Below, in pieces: positions 46,989 to 59,289 of a stretch of 64,000 nt of DNA (position 1 is its first letter; the number at the start of each line of letters is the position of its first letter). The stretch covers positions 45,882,806-45,946,805 of the forward strand of contig CM048848.1 of NCBI GenBank assembly GCA_026545225.1, written 5' to 3'. The notes beneath the pieces are model-generated. The model was not told the DNA's origin and ran no database searches. It worked only from the letters and a program-made list of their open reading frames with translations. A program made the position numbers and the translations under genes. Origin of the DNA: Cornus controversa. Its lineage: Eukaryota; Streptophyta; Magnoliopsida; Cornales; Cornaceae.

Positions 46989-47110
46989 ACGTTGGAGCTT
47001 TGGGCAAGGATGAGAGATGAAAGAATGGAAAAAAGATAATTCATTTGTATTCTTCGCTTTTTCTCCGTGGCATTTCTACCCATTTTAAGTGAGCTGCTGC
47101 CGGGCTGCAT
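45508..47110 (-). CDS. bHLH transcription factor, bHLH162-like
   Basis: Three exons on the minus strand: 47110-46991 (40 codons), 46866-46543 (108 codons) and 45594-45508 (28 codons and TAG). All introns are phase 0 with GT...AG ends, giving 176 residues, the usual size for this family. Exon 1 has the basic region and helix 1 (GRNATEKKRRIQMNYLFSIL, with the E and R that contact DNA). Exon 2 has helix 2 (LPALLERAINYIKGLKESIE) and the ACT-like C-terminal region (NLEVKLITGLNKNFMLHQVI), which ends in exon 3 with WSRIGIETSRLQERLKKLVF. It should be a nuclear dimeric regulator binding E-box-type DNA. The start at 47110 is chosen because the in-frame ATG upstream (47230) would translate a TG/TA microsatellite. 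No break is seen. It is the only intact host gene found. Relatives of AtbHLH162/36/118/126 are the best match from memory. Confidence 0.9.
45595..46542 (-). other. Intron 2 of the bHLH gene
   Basis: 948 bp with donor CAG|GTATATTT and acceptor TTTTGCAG. It contains a TA/GA microsatellite (45834-45864), a 38 bp tandem duplication (TTATTCCTTCCTAGTTGAAC, about 45979-46054) and, at its 5' end, a 49 bp tandem duplication that repeats the exon end and splice donor. Confidence 0.85.
46867..46990 (-). other. Intron 1 of the bHLH gene, mostly microsatellite
   Basis: 124 bp, of which about 85 bp (46900-46985) are CT, TA and CA repeats. The donor is AAC|GTAATT and the acceptor TATCAG|GAA. Confidence 0.88.
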
Positions 47111-47173
47111 TTTCTTTGGTCCCTCTATGCCCCAGAAGAATTTAAACCCAATGCTTGAAAGACAGTTTATATT

Positions 47174-47224
<51 letters not shown>

Positions 47225-47230
47225 ATGCAT
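47111..47230 (-). promoter_or_regulatory. Proximal promoter and leader of the bHLH gene
   Basis: A TA-rich stretch (47168-47192) that could serve as TATA box lies 60-80 bp before the start codon. It is part of a (TA)n(TG)n microsatellite (47174-47223). GACAGTTTATATT occurs on both sides of this tract (47161 and 47241). Confidence 0.5.
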
Positions 47231-48845
47231 GCTTGCTTATGACAGTTTATATTCTTCAACCTGTGGATGCTATTCAACTGACGGTTGATCAAGACTTAGA
47301 TTGTGGTTGATATTGGAGACATCACAGGCTACACACAAGTCAAATTTTTAAGAAACTCTTTAAAAAACTAAATAATATAAGAAAACACTAAAATAAATTT
47401 TCTAATATGATATCTTCAGAGAATTAGGAATTAGGATAATACACTTCCTTGTAGATTCAAAATTAAAATTTTCATTGAATTTGACGCGGTTCAATTTTAT
47501 AAATAAATAAGTTATTTACCAGACTAGTTACTTGGAGTCTTTTAAATGAATTTTAAATTTTTATTCTACTATTTTTGAAGAACCGATTTTATTTCACATC
47601 CTATGACAATTATCACATTAAACATTTGTAGCAGAATACCCAAGTCACTCTTGACATTTGCTTGGTGTTACACAGGAGTACCCTCTGTCCTTTACTCACG
47701 TGGTGTGTCCGTTGCAATTACAAATATGTCCATTGACCTTGAAAAAATGTCCTTTAACTTTATATCATATGATATGAAATGACCAAAATATTTCTTTAAA
47801 AAAATGTGTTCGTCCTAAGTTACCCTTCCACGCCAATGCATATATATATATATATATATAGATATATAATATTTTGTATGTATATTTTTCTTAATTATTA
47901 TATACATATATAATATGCATGTTAAATACAAATATATTTTGCCAATTATTTATTTAATATGAAAATTACCCTTCCATTATAATAATAAATTATTTATTTG
48001 TGTAAATAATAAAATATTTAATATTAAAAAATATAATTGAATATTAAATTTATTTGAAAAATGAAATGCATAATTTATTAAATAAAACTAAAAATTGAAT
48101 ATGTATTTAATAGAAATTTATTACAAATTACATTACATGTACATAAAATCCACCCTTCATGCGAATCAAATATACAAATTTTTTTCATGAATTATCAAAT
48201 ATACAAATTAATTCATGGAAGTTTTAGGAATTAAATAAAATTTACAACACCAAGAATCCAGAATCGAAACCATAAATTCACCAATACAGCATTACGGAAT
48301 TATTAACACAAATAAGAAAAACCAGTTCAACAATTTGGTGGTAGAGTGATTAGGGTTACTTAAGACATTTATTTATAAGATTTTTGTGAATAAAATAAAA
48401 ATATAATTAGATGGGTATATGTGACATTTAACACAAAAAATTCACCACATTAGGAAACAAACACTGACAGAGGACTAAGTGTAAGTTTTTTCTAATTTTT
48501 ACCTATATGTAATTGAAGCCAACCTAAGAATGTGTTAATGTAATTTATTATAAAAAATCAAAACCATACAAAAAATTTTAATTTTTAATAAAGACATGAT
48601 ATTGTATGCAATATGAAACAAATCGTGAAGGATCTTATTCTAGATTTTTGGATATTATAGCCACAAATGAAACAAATTATTAGTAGATTTTTTAATATTA
48701 TACTATGATCGATCAGTCGCATATGCTAGTTTCATTGACTATATATTCAAAAGTCTCGTTTCAAACTGACACAATTCGTAAGTAAATGCAATGAGAATGC
48801 GAGCGCCGAAATATGTGTATTAAATCACTGGCCGGTTCTTGATAT
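47231..48845 (-). repeat. bHLH 5' flank, paralogous to 60305-62330
   Basis: TATTGGAGACATCACAGGCT, ACACCAAGAATCCAGAATC, CACAAATAAGAAAAACCAG and AAAAGTCTCGTTTCAAACTG have partners in the same order at 60380-62240. No other gene was recognised here. Confidence 0.82.
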
Positions 48846-49166
48846 AGACTCTTTGACCTGAAATCTGTCATGTAGTCGCGTGGTTAATGTCTCCTTTCTT
48901 CCCTCATCCTGGTTATTGTATCCTTAGTCCTTAGCTATCTTGTAAATTTAAATACATCCAATTTTGATCTGACTTTATAAAATATGCATTAAAATATTTA
49001 ATTTGAAAATTCGTTAACAATCTAAATTTCATAATTTGTTTACTAAATAAGTCGAATATGCATTATAGTCGATCCGGTTTGATAATAATTCGATCCGATA
49101 TAATATACATTATATTATAAATATATTTTCTAATGTTATAATATATAATATTTACATATTACTAAA
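48846..49166. other. Intergenic, no recognisable gene
   Basis: AT-rich spacer before the 355 bp tandem duplication. Confidence 0.5.
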
Positions 49167-49876
49167 ATATTTTTATCATTATTTTCTTCTTCTTCTTCCC
49201 TCGGTCTATTTGTCTCTCTTTATTATTATTTTTTTATAAATAAAAAGTCAAATACCTACCTCCAAGTGTACTAATTAGACCTATAAGTTCTAAATCTACA
49301 CTATGTATTGTTTACTGTGAAGGTTAGTTAGACGTCTATACTATCCGAATCTAAGTAATTAGAATATAGATTGGAATATTTAATTGGATCACTCGTTAAT
49401 GATCCGAATTCAATAATTCGTTAACTTAACAAATCAGATATGGATTATGGTCAATCTGATCCGAATCAAATCTGTTGACAGACCTATTTGTAATAATCAA
49501 ACATTAAAACCTCTCCTATAGAATATTTTTATCATTATTTTCTTCTTCTTCCTAATGTCTATTTTGTCTCTCTTTATTATTATTTTTTTATAAATAAAAA
49601 GTCAAATACATACCTCCAAGTGTACTAATGAGACGTATAAGTTCTAAAACTACACGCTGTGTTATTTACTTTAAAGGTTAGTTAGACGTCTATACTATTC
49701 GAATCTAAGTAATTAGAATATAGATTGGAACATTCAATTGGATCATTCGTTAGTGATTCGAATTTAATAATTCGTTAGCTTAACAAATCAGATATGGATT
49801 ATGGTCAATCTGATCCGAATCAAATCTGTTGACAAGCCAACTTGTAATAATCAAACATTAAAACCTCTCCTATAGA
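49167..49876. repeat. Two-copy tandem duplication, 355 bp unit
   Basis: Units 49167-49521 and 49522-49876 align end to end with few differences (shared TAAAAAGTCAAATACNTACC, GGTTAGTTAGACGTCTATAC, ATTATGGTCAATCTGATCCG). No coding signal. It may be the seed of a satellite or part of an unrecognised element. Confidence 0.9.
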
Positions 49877-49884
49877 GAAGATCT

Positions 49885-50012
49885 AGGCGCACCCGGTGTA
49901 AATGCACCGAGTGAATCTTACTTGCACAACACGCACGGTGGATTTTATCACACGTGTTGTAAACGTACAGATGAGATTCATTCGGTGCACGATGCATTGA
50001 ACACGTACTTCT
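49885..50012. mobile_element. Small inverted-repeat element, partner of 21720-21860
   Basis: CACCCGGTGTAAATGCACCG and GAGTGAATCT are mirrored by AGATTCATTCGGTGCACGAT. An inner inverted pair surrounds ACACGTGTTGT. The same arrangement and similar termini occur at 21720-21860. Confidence 0.6.
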
Positions 50013-50258
50013 CCTTTGAAGAAATTTTCACAATTTTGACTAGTAACAAAGTTTATAACTATCAGTAGTAACTCACGTTACTACAATGAGTGACATTAAT
50101 CATTAGTAAATAACGTTATTAAAATAGGTGAAATTATATTAATGTAAGTTTCCACCGATGGTTATAAAAATCATCAATGGGCTACCGGTTACTTGCGGTA
50201 CGAAATTGATAATGTTTATTATTTTGGTCATGCAACACAGTTAATTTAGATTTTTTAT
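50013..50258. other. Short spacer, nothing recognised
   Basis: AT-rich spacer between the small inverted-repeat element and the next TR-GAG LTR. A weak inverted pair (GTTACTACAATG) is not enough to call an element. Confidence 0.4.
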
Positions 50259-51559
50259 TGTGATATATAATTTTGTAATTGGCATTCTTTGGTATCAAAA
50301 CTAAATATGATTGAGTTGTAATCTTCTAATTAAACTTAGAGTAAGTATAGTGTTTTACACCAACCATGCAAATGATCTTCAAATACATGAAACTTGACAC
50401 TTCGGAAGAAGTCATTAATGCATTGAACAAGGAGTTGATCAATAGAAGTTTTTGAATGATTTCAATTGCATGTCGACATCATTGATCAAGAACGAGAGTC
50501 ACGCAATTTAAGTAAAGTGGTGAGAACACGTATATTTCGAAACGGGAGGTTCCGACTATGAAAATTACAATTTTTAAGCTATTTTTAAAAAAATTCAAGG
50601 TTGGACCAGTCCAGCTCAAACTTGGACAAGTCCACAAAGTCTTAAGACTTCAATTCTTGCAGGGCAGAGTCCTGGACCACTCCAGGTATGCGTTGGACCA
50701 GTCCAAGCCTCCTAATGTGACTTTTTAGCTCTGCAGGCTTCCTGTTCTAACTGGATTTTGACTCTGAAATTTTTTTAAACTTTGGGATTCGTTTCTTAGT
50801 GATTTTAAACTTGTTTTTAATGAAAATTAGAGTTTTTAACATCTATAAAAATCTCATATGATTTCTCTCACATGAAGCTTTCAATACACATCAAAAATAT
50901 TATTCTTAGAGAGAGAAAGCGTAGAGATATTTTTAGAGCAGAGAATTTTTCTATAATTTTTTGTTTATATTTCTTTAAGAGATCACACACATATATACAT
51001 GATGAGTGATTTAGATCGTGTCTATCTCTTTGCTTGATCAAGTTATTAGATCGTTTGATTTATTCTACAATTATTCGTTGGTGAGGAAGAAGAAGAAGAT
51101 CGCACTACGAAGGGAACATAATACTTGCTGATTGTTCATGTTCTTCCAGTTATCATTCTAAAGGATTTGTAACATTAGCTAGAAGTCTGCAACAATTAGA
51201 TGAGAGAGTTGCAAGAGTAGGTCTAAGGCATTCCGTATCAAGTTCTTGCCAGAATGGAGTGGGTGTGAGTCTGGAACAGAGTCTTTTGTACTTTGTTTCC
51301 ATTATATTGGATTTGGTTCTCCGAGACTACAAACCTTACCAGTGATTTTTTCTCGATCTTGGTTTTTCACCTATATCTTGTGCATTCTTTACATTAATGC
51401 ACTTTATTTTATTTACTTAGTTTATGGGATTGTTTTAATTTTAATTGGACTTAAAATTGGATTAATTTGAAAAAGTAAGCAAATGAGCAAGTAAACCTAA
51501 TCACCCCTTCTACATTATAATCAAACTTTCGCAACCGCTTCCGCACCGCATAACTCACA
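50259..51559 (+). repeat. 5' LTR of TR-GAG copy D
   Basis: 1301 bp. It carries the motif cluster as GGACCAGTCC and GGACAAGTCC (50605-50710) and the U5-like stretch with AAGAAGATCGCACTACGAAG. Confidence 0.9.
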
Positions 51560-51652
51560 ATTGTTATCAGACCAGTGTTCTCTAATTTGTGATTAGTTCC
51601 TTGCGAAAGTAATTTTTTTTAAGAAAAAGTATTTTTTGTTTTCAAAACTCAT

Positions 51653-53275
51653 CATGGAATCTAGTATGAAAAGGGGTGGATCAATTCTACGAACTCCTTT
51701 ATTTGATAGTTCAAATTATACTTTTTAGAAGTTTCGCATGAAAGCCTTTCTTAAATTTCAAGGGGAGAAAGTATGGATGTCTGTTGAGAATAGATATAAA
51801 ATTCCTACCTCTACTACTAGTAGTGGAGATGCCAGTGTAACTGTAAAGACTGATAAGGCAACTTGGTCACCTGCTGAGCATGATGAAATGATAAGACAAC
51901 TTGGTCACCTGCTAAGCATTATGAAGCTAATAATAATAGCAAGGTTTATATGTTATATTTAATTATGTTTTTTCATCTGAATTTGTTAGAATCTCTGTTT
52001 GTTCCACTTCAAAAGAAGTATGGGATATTCTTCAGGTAACTCACGAAGGTACTATCAAGGTAAGGAAGTCAAAATGACAAATGCTAGCTACCAGATTTGA
52101 AACAATTAGGATGGATGAAGATGATATTTTTTTAATTTTTATTCTAAGCTTAATGATATTTTTCAAAGTTGTGCTAATCTTAGTGAATGAATTTCATCTT
52201 TTCAGGTTGTCAGAAAAATCATGAGGTCACTTCTTGATAGGTTTCAAGCTAAGTTAGAAGCCTTAAATGAAAGTAGAGATATTGATACAATGGATGTGGC
52301 AAAATTAGTTGGATCTATTAAAATTTTTGAGATAAAATATCCAAAACTTCATAAATCAAAAAATTTTGTTTTAAAATCTTCAAAGACTTCTAAGTCTTCA
52401 AGTTTGTCAAATTTTTTAAAAATTGAAGTTGAAAAGGTTGGAAGTTTTGAATATGATTCAGATAATGATGTTGCACTCATGGTTAGAAAATTTAAGAAGA
52501 TCTATAGATATGAAAAATATAAAAATCTTAAGAAAGCAAATCCTTCTAAATTTCGCAGTCAAGACTCATCATCTAAAGGTAAGGATAAGAAGGAAAAAGA
52601 AGTTTGACTCTAAGGATTCTAAAATCACTTGTTGAACATGTGGTAGTAAATGTCACACATCTACTCAATGTCCAAGTCCTAAGAAAAATATCTTTAGTGC
52701 AAAGTAAAATTCAAAAAATTAAATGAAAGCCATGAAAGTAATTATTTCTGAGTGTGATTCTTCTAATTCTGATAGTGATTCTTCTGTTGAGAATAATGCT
52801 CTTAATTTTGTTGCTTTATTGAATGATGATACTGATAATGATTCTTCTTCTGATGTAGGTGAAATAGAAAAGTATAGAACTCTAAATCAAGACGAGTCTT
52901 ATGATTTTGAAGATGAAGAAAGAGAAAAACCAACCAAGGAAGAATTATCCAAAGTTTTTGAGGAGTTGTTTATTGAGATTGTCAACGTTAAGAGAGCTTA
53001 GAAATAGTAAACTAAGCAGTTGGAGATGTTGGAAATTGAAAGAGAATCTCTGATGAAAGAAGGTGAGAAGATCAAAAAGATCATTGAAGAGAACAAATCA
53101 GAAATTCTAAATCTTTCGAGCAAAGTTAAAGTTTCTCGAGAGAGAGGTAAGTCAAGTTATTTTTTCTTGGGATACTCTTATTGCTAGAATTGATTTTCGT
53201 GAGCCTAAATTGAAAAAGTCACAAGAGAAATTAATTATTTTTACCTCTGGGCAGATTAAGCTTAATGGCATGATC
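51653..53275 (+). pseudogene. Copia-type gag remnant, copy D
   Basis: It begins MESSMKRGGS about 80 bp after the primer site, as in copy A. The UBN2-like domain (51738-52340; RFQAKLEALNESRDIDTMD), the basic linker, a zinc-knuckle region (about 52630-52675) and the acidic serine-rich stretch (SECDSSNSDSDSSVENNAL, from 52747) are in the same order as in copy A. It is a broken fossil with several breaks. Confidence 0.85.
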
Positions 53276-54056
53276 TATGAGCCATAACTCACTCTTTATA
53301 TGAGTTCTTAGACTCTCTCCCTCTCTAGCCATAGTCTAATGTCTCCATCTCTCTCTAGCCATAGTCTAGCCTCTTCTCATCTCTCCAAAGAGATGCTACA
53401 TCATCCTAGCTAGGTCTCTCTTTCTTTCTTCCTTAGTATGGACGAGCTTTCACTCACCAGCTCCAAGCCTCCATTCAAGCCAAGTAGAAAAGGAGATCAT
53501 GTTGTCATCCTCCTTAGAAGAAGCTAATCCGTCTCTGGTTGCAAAGGTGTAGGTAATGAAGATGGTGATGGTAAAAGAAAGTATTCATTAACTTTACCTC
53601 TTGCATTATCATATTCTACTCCATTTCTTTGCATAACCTATATGTATGTGTGCTTTTAGCCCTTATCACTATTAGTGTTAGTGAATATAACTTGCCTTGT
53701 ACGATGTTTGAGTGTCCAAACGTCATATATACGAAGTTCAAATCAAAAACCACTTTTGTAAAAGTGAACATTTTCATCCCCATTTTGAAATCAAAACTTC
53801 GTATTCTTAAAACAAACATTTTCAACTCCATTTCCGATTCAAAACTCCATTTTCTTAAAATCAGACATTTTCCAAGCCAATTTCAACTCAGAACCCAGTT
53901 TTGTAAAAGTGGACATTTTTAACTCCATTTTCAAATCAAAACTCCATTTTCTTAAAAGCGGACATTTTTTACTTGATTTTCCACTCAAAATCCACTTTAT
54001 AAAAGTGGACATTTTCATCCTCAAAATCATGTTTTTATAAAGACCCACTCCATTAT
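53276..54056. other. Repeat-bearing spacer before the Ogre-like LTR
   Basis: CTAGCCATAGTCTA is repeated at 53326-53370. From 53700 to 54020 an imperfect 60-70 bp unit with AAAGTGGACATTTT and CAAAACTCCATTTTCTTAAAA recurs about five times. Similar wording (AAGTGTCCACTTTTCTAC) occurs inside the LTR at 57000, so this may belong to a related element. Confidence 0.5.
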
Positions 54057-54937
54057 TGCAGACACCTATTTTTGACCTCCCGCTTCTTTTTCAAATCCTA
54101 AACAATTCATACCATGTTTTGGGATCCCACCTCTTCGATATGAGCCAAAAAGGGCCCACAAAGGCCACTTGAAGAATAAACATAGTCTGATTCATCAAAT
54201 CAATGAACAAATTATACCAATGAGTTCATTAGGTGTCCCAAAACCATAGAGAACATTGTAATATCGACACAATTTCAATTCGGATATCCCATTGACCAAA
54301 ATCCTAAATCAAGTTGGTTTGACTAACAAACTGTTCATCAAATCGGTTAATGAACCTCACCATCATGATTGTAGGATCCAAAAATCCTAGAAGACACTCT
54401 AATATTGATACATTTCTAATTCGGGAACATTTTTGAACAAAACTCTAGTTCAATGGCAAAACAGTATTTGCACTGCATATACTGTCCAGGACAAATATGA
54501 AATTCCATTTTTTAGATAAGATGATAGCACTTTATTCAATTACATCACTACAATGACATCGTGAATGAGAGAATCTCTAAAATTACCAAATTTTTGCCCT
54601 ACAAAATGAATAATTTGATAATTTAGTCAGAAGATAACACATGGCAGCCAACCATTCACTGCCACATTTCTGCAAAAATTCTTAAGAAAATTTTTGCAAG
54701 AATTTTTTATAGAAATAATTACATTTTTTTAATGGTTGAGATTTGTTTGATCCAATGGCTGTTGTTCATCCAAATCCAAAATTCACTTTAGAGGGTTATG
54801 ATTCACTCAAGATTGAGCCAATTCTCACCATTTTTCAATCCAACGGTCCACATTCGCCCAATGCAAATTTTGTCACTCAACTTATGTCTTTCACATCTAA
54901 TGGCTCACATTCATCCTCACAAAAATGAAGGGATGAG

Positions 54938-55510
54938 TGTAATACCCCGCTCCAACACATGGTATGATATTGTCCGCTTTGGGCCTGAGCCCGCACGATT
55001 TTGCTCTTGGGTTTACCCCAAAAGGCCTCATACCATTTGAAGAGAACATACTATATATAAGCACATCCCCTTTTCCACACCCAGGCGATGTGGGATTGAG
55101 CACCTTGTACCCTGTCAGTGTGGTAGCTCAGCCCAGTGTCTGTCTATGCACCCGCCCACTCACACCCGTCCACAAGGGTTGCTATAATCCACCCCCTTAC
55201 GAGGCCCGACGCCCTCGTCGGCACACTTACTTCCGGCTGGGTTCAGGCTCTGATACCAACTGTAATACCCCGCTCCAACACATGGTATGATATTGTCCGC
55301 TTTGGGCCATAGCCCGCACGATTTTGCTCTTGGGTTTTATCCCAAAAAGCCTCATACCATTTGAAGAGAACATACTACATATAAGCACATCCCCTTTTCC
55401 ACACCCAGGCGATGTGGGATTGAGCACCTTGTACCCTGTCAGTGTGGTAGCTCAGCCCAGTGTCTGTCTATGCACCTGCCCACTCACACCCGTCCACAAG
55501 GGTTACTACA
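54938..55510 (-). mobile_element. TRIM (miniature LTR retrotransposon), structurally whole
   Basis: Read on the minus strand: 5' LTR 55510-55261, primer site GTTGGTATCAGAGCC (55260-55246), a 74 bp interior, polypurine tract TAAGGGGGTGGAT (about 55199-55187) and 3' LTR 55186-54938. ATGAG flanks both sides (54933-54937, 55511-55515). It has no coding capacity, as is normal for TRIMs. By eye the 250 bp LTRs differ by about eight substitutions and one gap (about 3%), roughly one to two million years at an assumed 1.3e-8 per site per year. It is nested in the Ogre-like LTR, so that LTR is older. Confidence 0.92.
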
Positions 55511-55660
55511 ATGAGATTGTAGGAGACTAATAAAATGCCATTACACATTTTTGTCACACCCTTTTGGTCATTTTCTTTTTTCCATCCTAGAGCTCACATT
55601 CACTCACTTTAATTCAATGGTTGAAATCAACCAAGACCCCCCTCCCACCTTTGGCTATAA

Positions 55661-55760
55661 ATACCCCCCTCTTCTCTTTATTTGAAAAAATTACAACAAC
55701 TACAATTAGAAGATACACTTTCTCTCACTAAAGCTACTATACTTGACTACGCCCCCTCTC
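55661..55760 (+). promoter_or_regulatory. TATA-like box and start region of the Ogre-like LTR
   Basis: GGCTATAAATACCCCCCTC is followed within about 30-50 bp by a CA/CT-rich leader-like stretch. It is the best TATA box in this region. Inferred. Confidence 0.5.
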
Positions 55761-58139
55761 TCTAGATAACTCTCTATATTTACATAACATCCATCACCTT
55801 CTACCTTCAACCTCCAAGCTCTTATGCCATGAAGAGCCATTAGAAGGTTGTTTGGTGGATAAACCATTCTCCATCGCCCATGCATTACTTGCATTTTTAT
55901 TCAAGTTATTACATTCTTTCTACATTTTATATTTCTAACATTTTATTTCTTTACATTCGAAGCATTTTAAATTTATGTCTTTACATTCCTAGCGCTCTAT
56001 TTCATTTCTTTACATTCCAAGCATTTGAAATTCATAATATTTACATTTCTAGCACTTTTACATTCCAAGCACTTTTTCTTTTATTTTGACTCTCCTTAGA
56101 ATGTCTTTTGTGTACCTATTTCAAATGAACATTTTAGGGCCAACATCATCACTTCAAGCTTCAACTTGTGGAGTGTCATAGAAGGTTGATGTTTGAAAGA
56201 GAAATATTTTAATTCTTGCACTTTAGTTGTTAATATTTTTTTTACTTTAATGTTTCTATTTTTTACATTCCAAGCACTTTTTCTTTCATTTTGACTCTCT
56301 TTAAAATATTTTTGCATATCCATTGCAAATGGACATTTTAGGGCCAACATCATTGCTTCAAGTCGATACTTGTGCAGTGTCATATAAGGTTGTTGTTTAG
56401 AAGAGAAATAATATCCCTACTATACATATATCTATATAAAAGCTTTTTTTGTTTGAACTTGTCCACTTCAACTTCTTGTAATTATTGTTTTTCCTTTTGA
56501 ACTTGTCCATTTTAAGTTCTTTTAAATACTTTTCATTTTTCATTTCAAGTATATAATGCTTCTCAAATTCAAGTTCTTTTCATTTAAATATTCAATACAC
56601 ATTTTTTTTCATTTTCATGCATATCCCCCACATAAATCTCTTACCCTATTTATTTTTTCTTTCATTTTGTACACCAAGAATATTTGCATGATTTGAAACT
56701 TGGGGATATGCAAAAAGATCACCCTTAAAAAAGAGTATCAACAAGAATTCAAATCTTGCTTTTGGACTTTGTGTACAAAAATTTCACACAAAACCACTTT
56801 ATCATGCATCACGTACATTATTATTTTTCTTTTTATCATTTTTGATTCACTAACCCTACTAAGGAATGTTTCAAGTTTCTTGTGATGTTTCTTTAGGATT
56901 CAATAAAACTTTAAAATTCTTTTTGCTTGCTCCAGAAAGAGGTATGTCTTTCACCTTCTCTCTCATTAATTTCATGCCATTTTTGGACACTTTTATTTAA
57001 AGTGTCCACTTTTCTACATGTTTTAATATTTGCTACTTACATGTTCTCTTCTATTTCAATTTTTAAAGTGTCAAATTTTCTATTTTCTAATTACATGATA
57101 TTTTCTTTTTCAATATTTGACATTTTATTTAAGTGTCAACTTTCCTACGTGTTATATACTTTCTACTTACATTTTTTTAATTTTCATTTTAAACCTACTT
57201 TATTTCAATTGGTGATTTTTATCCTCTGATTTTCAATTTAAACCCACTTTACTTCAAGTCGTAATTTTCAATCTTTTAAATCAAAGCACACTTTTTCAAA
57301 TATTATTATTTTCAACCATTCAAACATCCTTTTTTACAAGATTTTATTGTCAATTTCAATAAACATTTTCAACTTCTAAAACTCTTTGATATTTTCATCT
57401 TTATATTTTCAACCCTCAAAACACCCTTTATTCAAAGTGTTAGACTTTTCATCCATTTTCAATTTCAAATATGTCTTCAACATGTTTTTTATTTTTCAAA
57501 CATACTTTCTTTAAAGTGTGGATTTTTCATCTATTTTACATGTACATATTTTTCACACATTCTACTATTTGATTTATATCCTCGACATTCTTTCCATCAT
57601 CTATTTTCTATCACTTGATACATACATATACCTACCTTCCATAACGTACTTTCTACATTACTTGATTTTGGGTTCGGTTGGGGTTGAGGTGCCAACAACT
57701 ACGGTAGATTTTCATAAAGATTACTTTGATATCCATACTACTTACTTTCTATCTCTATATACATACATACTTTCCACTATTTAATTTTCACATATATTAC
57801 TCTCGATTACTTACTATTCATTACTTGATTATTATACATATACATTACTTGTTTTCTACATTACACCCATCCATGTTACATGATCATTACATATTCTCAT
57901 ACTTTCAATGTTACATCTTTCTTACACATATGATATAGATGCCATACATGTCTCGCATGTTTCATGTTCATCACATGATTTTCACTACATACATTACATG
58001 TTTAGATATTCATACATGTTTTACTTAACTTTACAGGCTCTACATGTCTCATACATGCTCTACTTGCTTTACATGGTCTACATGTCTCATTCATACTATA
58101 CTTGATTTACATGCTCTACATATCTCATACTAGCCCTAT

Positions 58140-58570
58140 TTGTCTTACATGTTTTATTCCTATGCAATATATGCTTACTTGTTTAATACATGGTCAATTC
58201 ATGTTTTCTCACTCAATATATGCTTACTTATTTAATACATGTTTTCTCATTCAATATATGCTTAGTTGTTCAATACATATTCAATCCATATTTTTTTATT
58301 CAATACATGCTTACTTGTTTAATACATGTTCAATCCATATTTTCTCATTCAAGTCATGTTTTCTTATTCAATACATGTTTATTTGTTCAGTACATGCTCA
58401 CATACATGCTTTCAATACATGCTCACATGTTCCACACATACATTCAATACATGCTCACATGCTTACATGCTCCACACATGCTTTCAATACATGCTCACAT
58501 GTTCAATTGCGTGTTTACTTGTTCAATACATGTTCAATCCATACTTACTTGCTCAACTTCCATACATGTT
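58140..58570. repeat. Simple tandem array built on TTCAATACATG
   Basis: TTCAATACATGCTCACATG and TTGTTCAATACATGTTCAAT recur many times with irregular period. The three overlapping open frames here arise from the repeat. Confidence 0.85.
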
Positions 58571-58659
58571 AAGTGTTACGGATTCTAAGCACACCTTTCA
58601 TTCTTAGGTACATTCCCTAGGATAATTTTAGCTTATCAAACTTCTCTTGAAGTTACATT

Positions 58660-59280
58660 TCACTGGAGTCCCTTGACTCATTCTCTTTACGCTTACATGA
58701 CGAGTCTCTTGACTCCATATTCAATACATCCGAGTCTCTTGACTCCATATTCAATACATTTGATACCTGCAACTGTCTCTCATTCAATTCATGGTCACGG
58801 GGACCTTAAACTCACTTTCAATACATTTGAGATCCACAACTGTCTCTCATTCAATTCACAGTCATGGGGACCTTAAACCCACTTTTAATACATTTGAGAC
58901 CTACAACTGTCTCTCATTCAATTCACGGTCACAGGGATCTTAAACCTACTCTCAATACATTGGAGACCTGCGGCTATCTCTCATTCAATTCACAATCGCA
59001 AGGACCTTAAACCCATTTTTAGTACATTTCAGACCCGCGATTGTCCCTTATTCACTTTTAATAAACTTGAGACCCGCGATTGTCTCTCATTCAATTCACG
59101 GTCACGGGGACCTTAAACCCACTTTCAATACATTTGAGACGCGCAGCTGTCTCTCATCCCTAAACGATTATAGGGACCTTAAACCCACTTTCAATTCAAG
59201 AACAGTTTTCAAAGACCTTAAACCCAGAATTCACGGTCTGTCGAGGACCTTAAACTTCACCTAAATGGTCTTGGAGACCT
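58660..59280. repeat. Minisatellite of about 67 bp in the Ogre-like LTR
   Basis: Units contain GAGACCCGCGATTGTCTCTC, ATTCAATTCACGGTCACGGG and GACCTTAAACCCACTTTCAA. About eight copies, some shortened. Confidence 0.85.
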
Positions 59281-59289
59281 TAATCCCTT

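Larger units (their letters stand above)
50259..53275 (+). mobile_element. TR-GAG family, copy D, 5' LTR and gag, partial
   Basis: The 5' LTR 50259-51559 (TGTGATATATA to AACTCACA) is followed by a primer site (TTGTTATCAGACC, 51561-51573) and a gag region homologous to copy A until about 53275, where similarity ends and unrelated sequence begins. No 3' LTR of this copy is in the window. It has several breaks. Confidence 0.88.

Noticed and set aside
46874-47230. Longer N-terminal extension of the bHLH frame starting at 47230
   Set aside because: It would translate the TG/TA microsatellite into HTHTHT and YIYIYI. The start at 47110 gives a normal family N-terminus.
55227-55427. Open frames across the TRIM (for example 54964-55290 and 55227-55427)
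   Set aside because: They lie in LTR and primer-site sequence of a non-coding miniature element.
58102-58607. Three overlapping open frames rich in His, Cys, Phe and Tyr
   Set aside because: They arise from the TTCAATACATG simple array inside the Ogre-like LTR.
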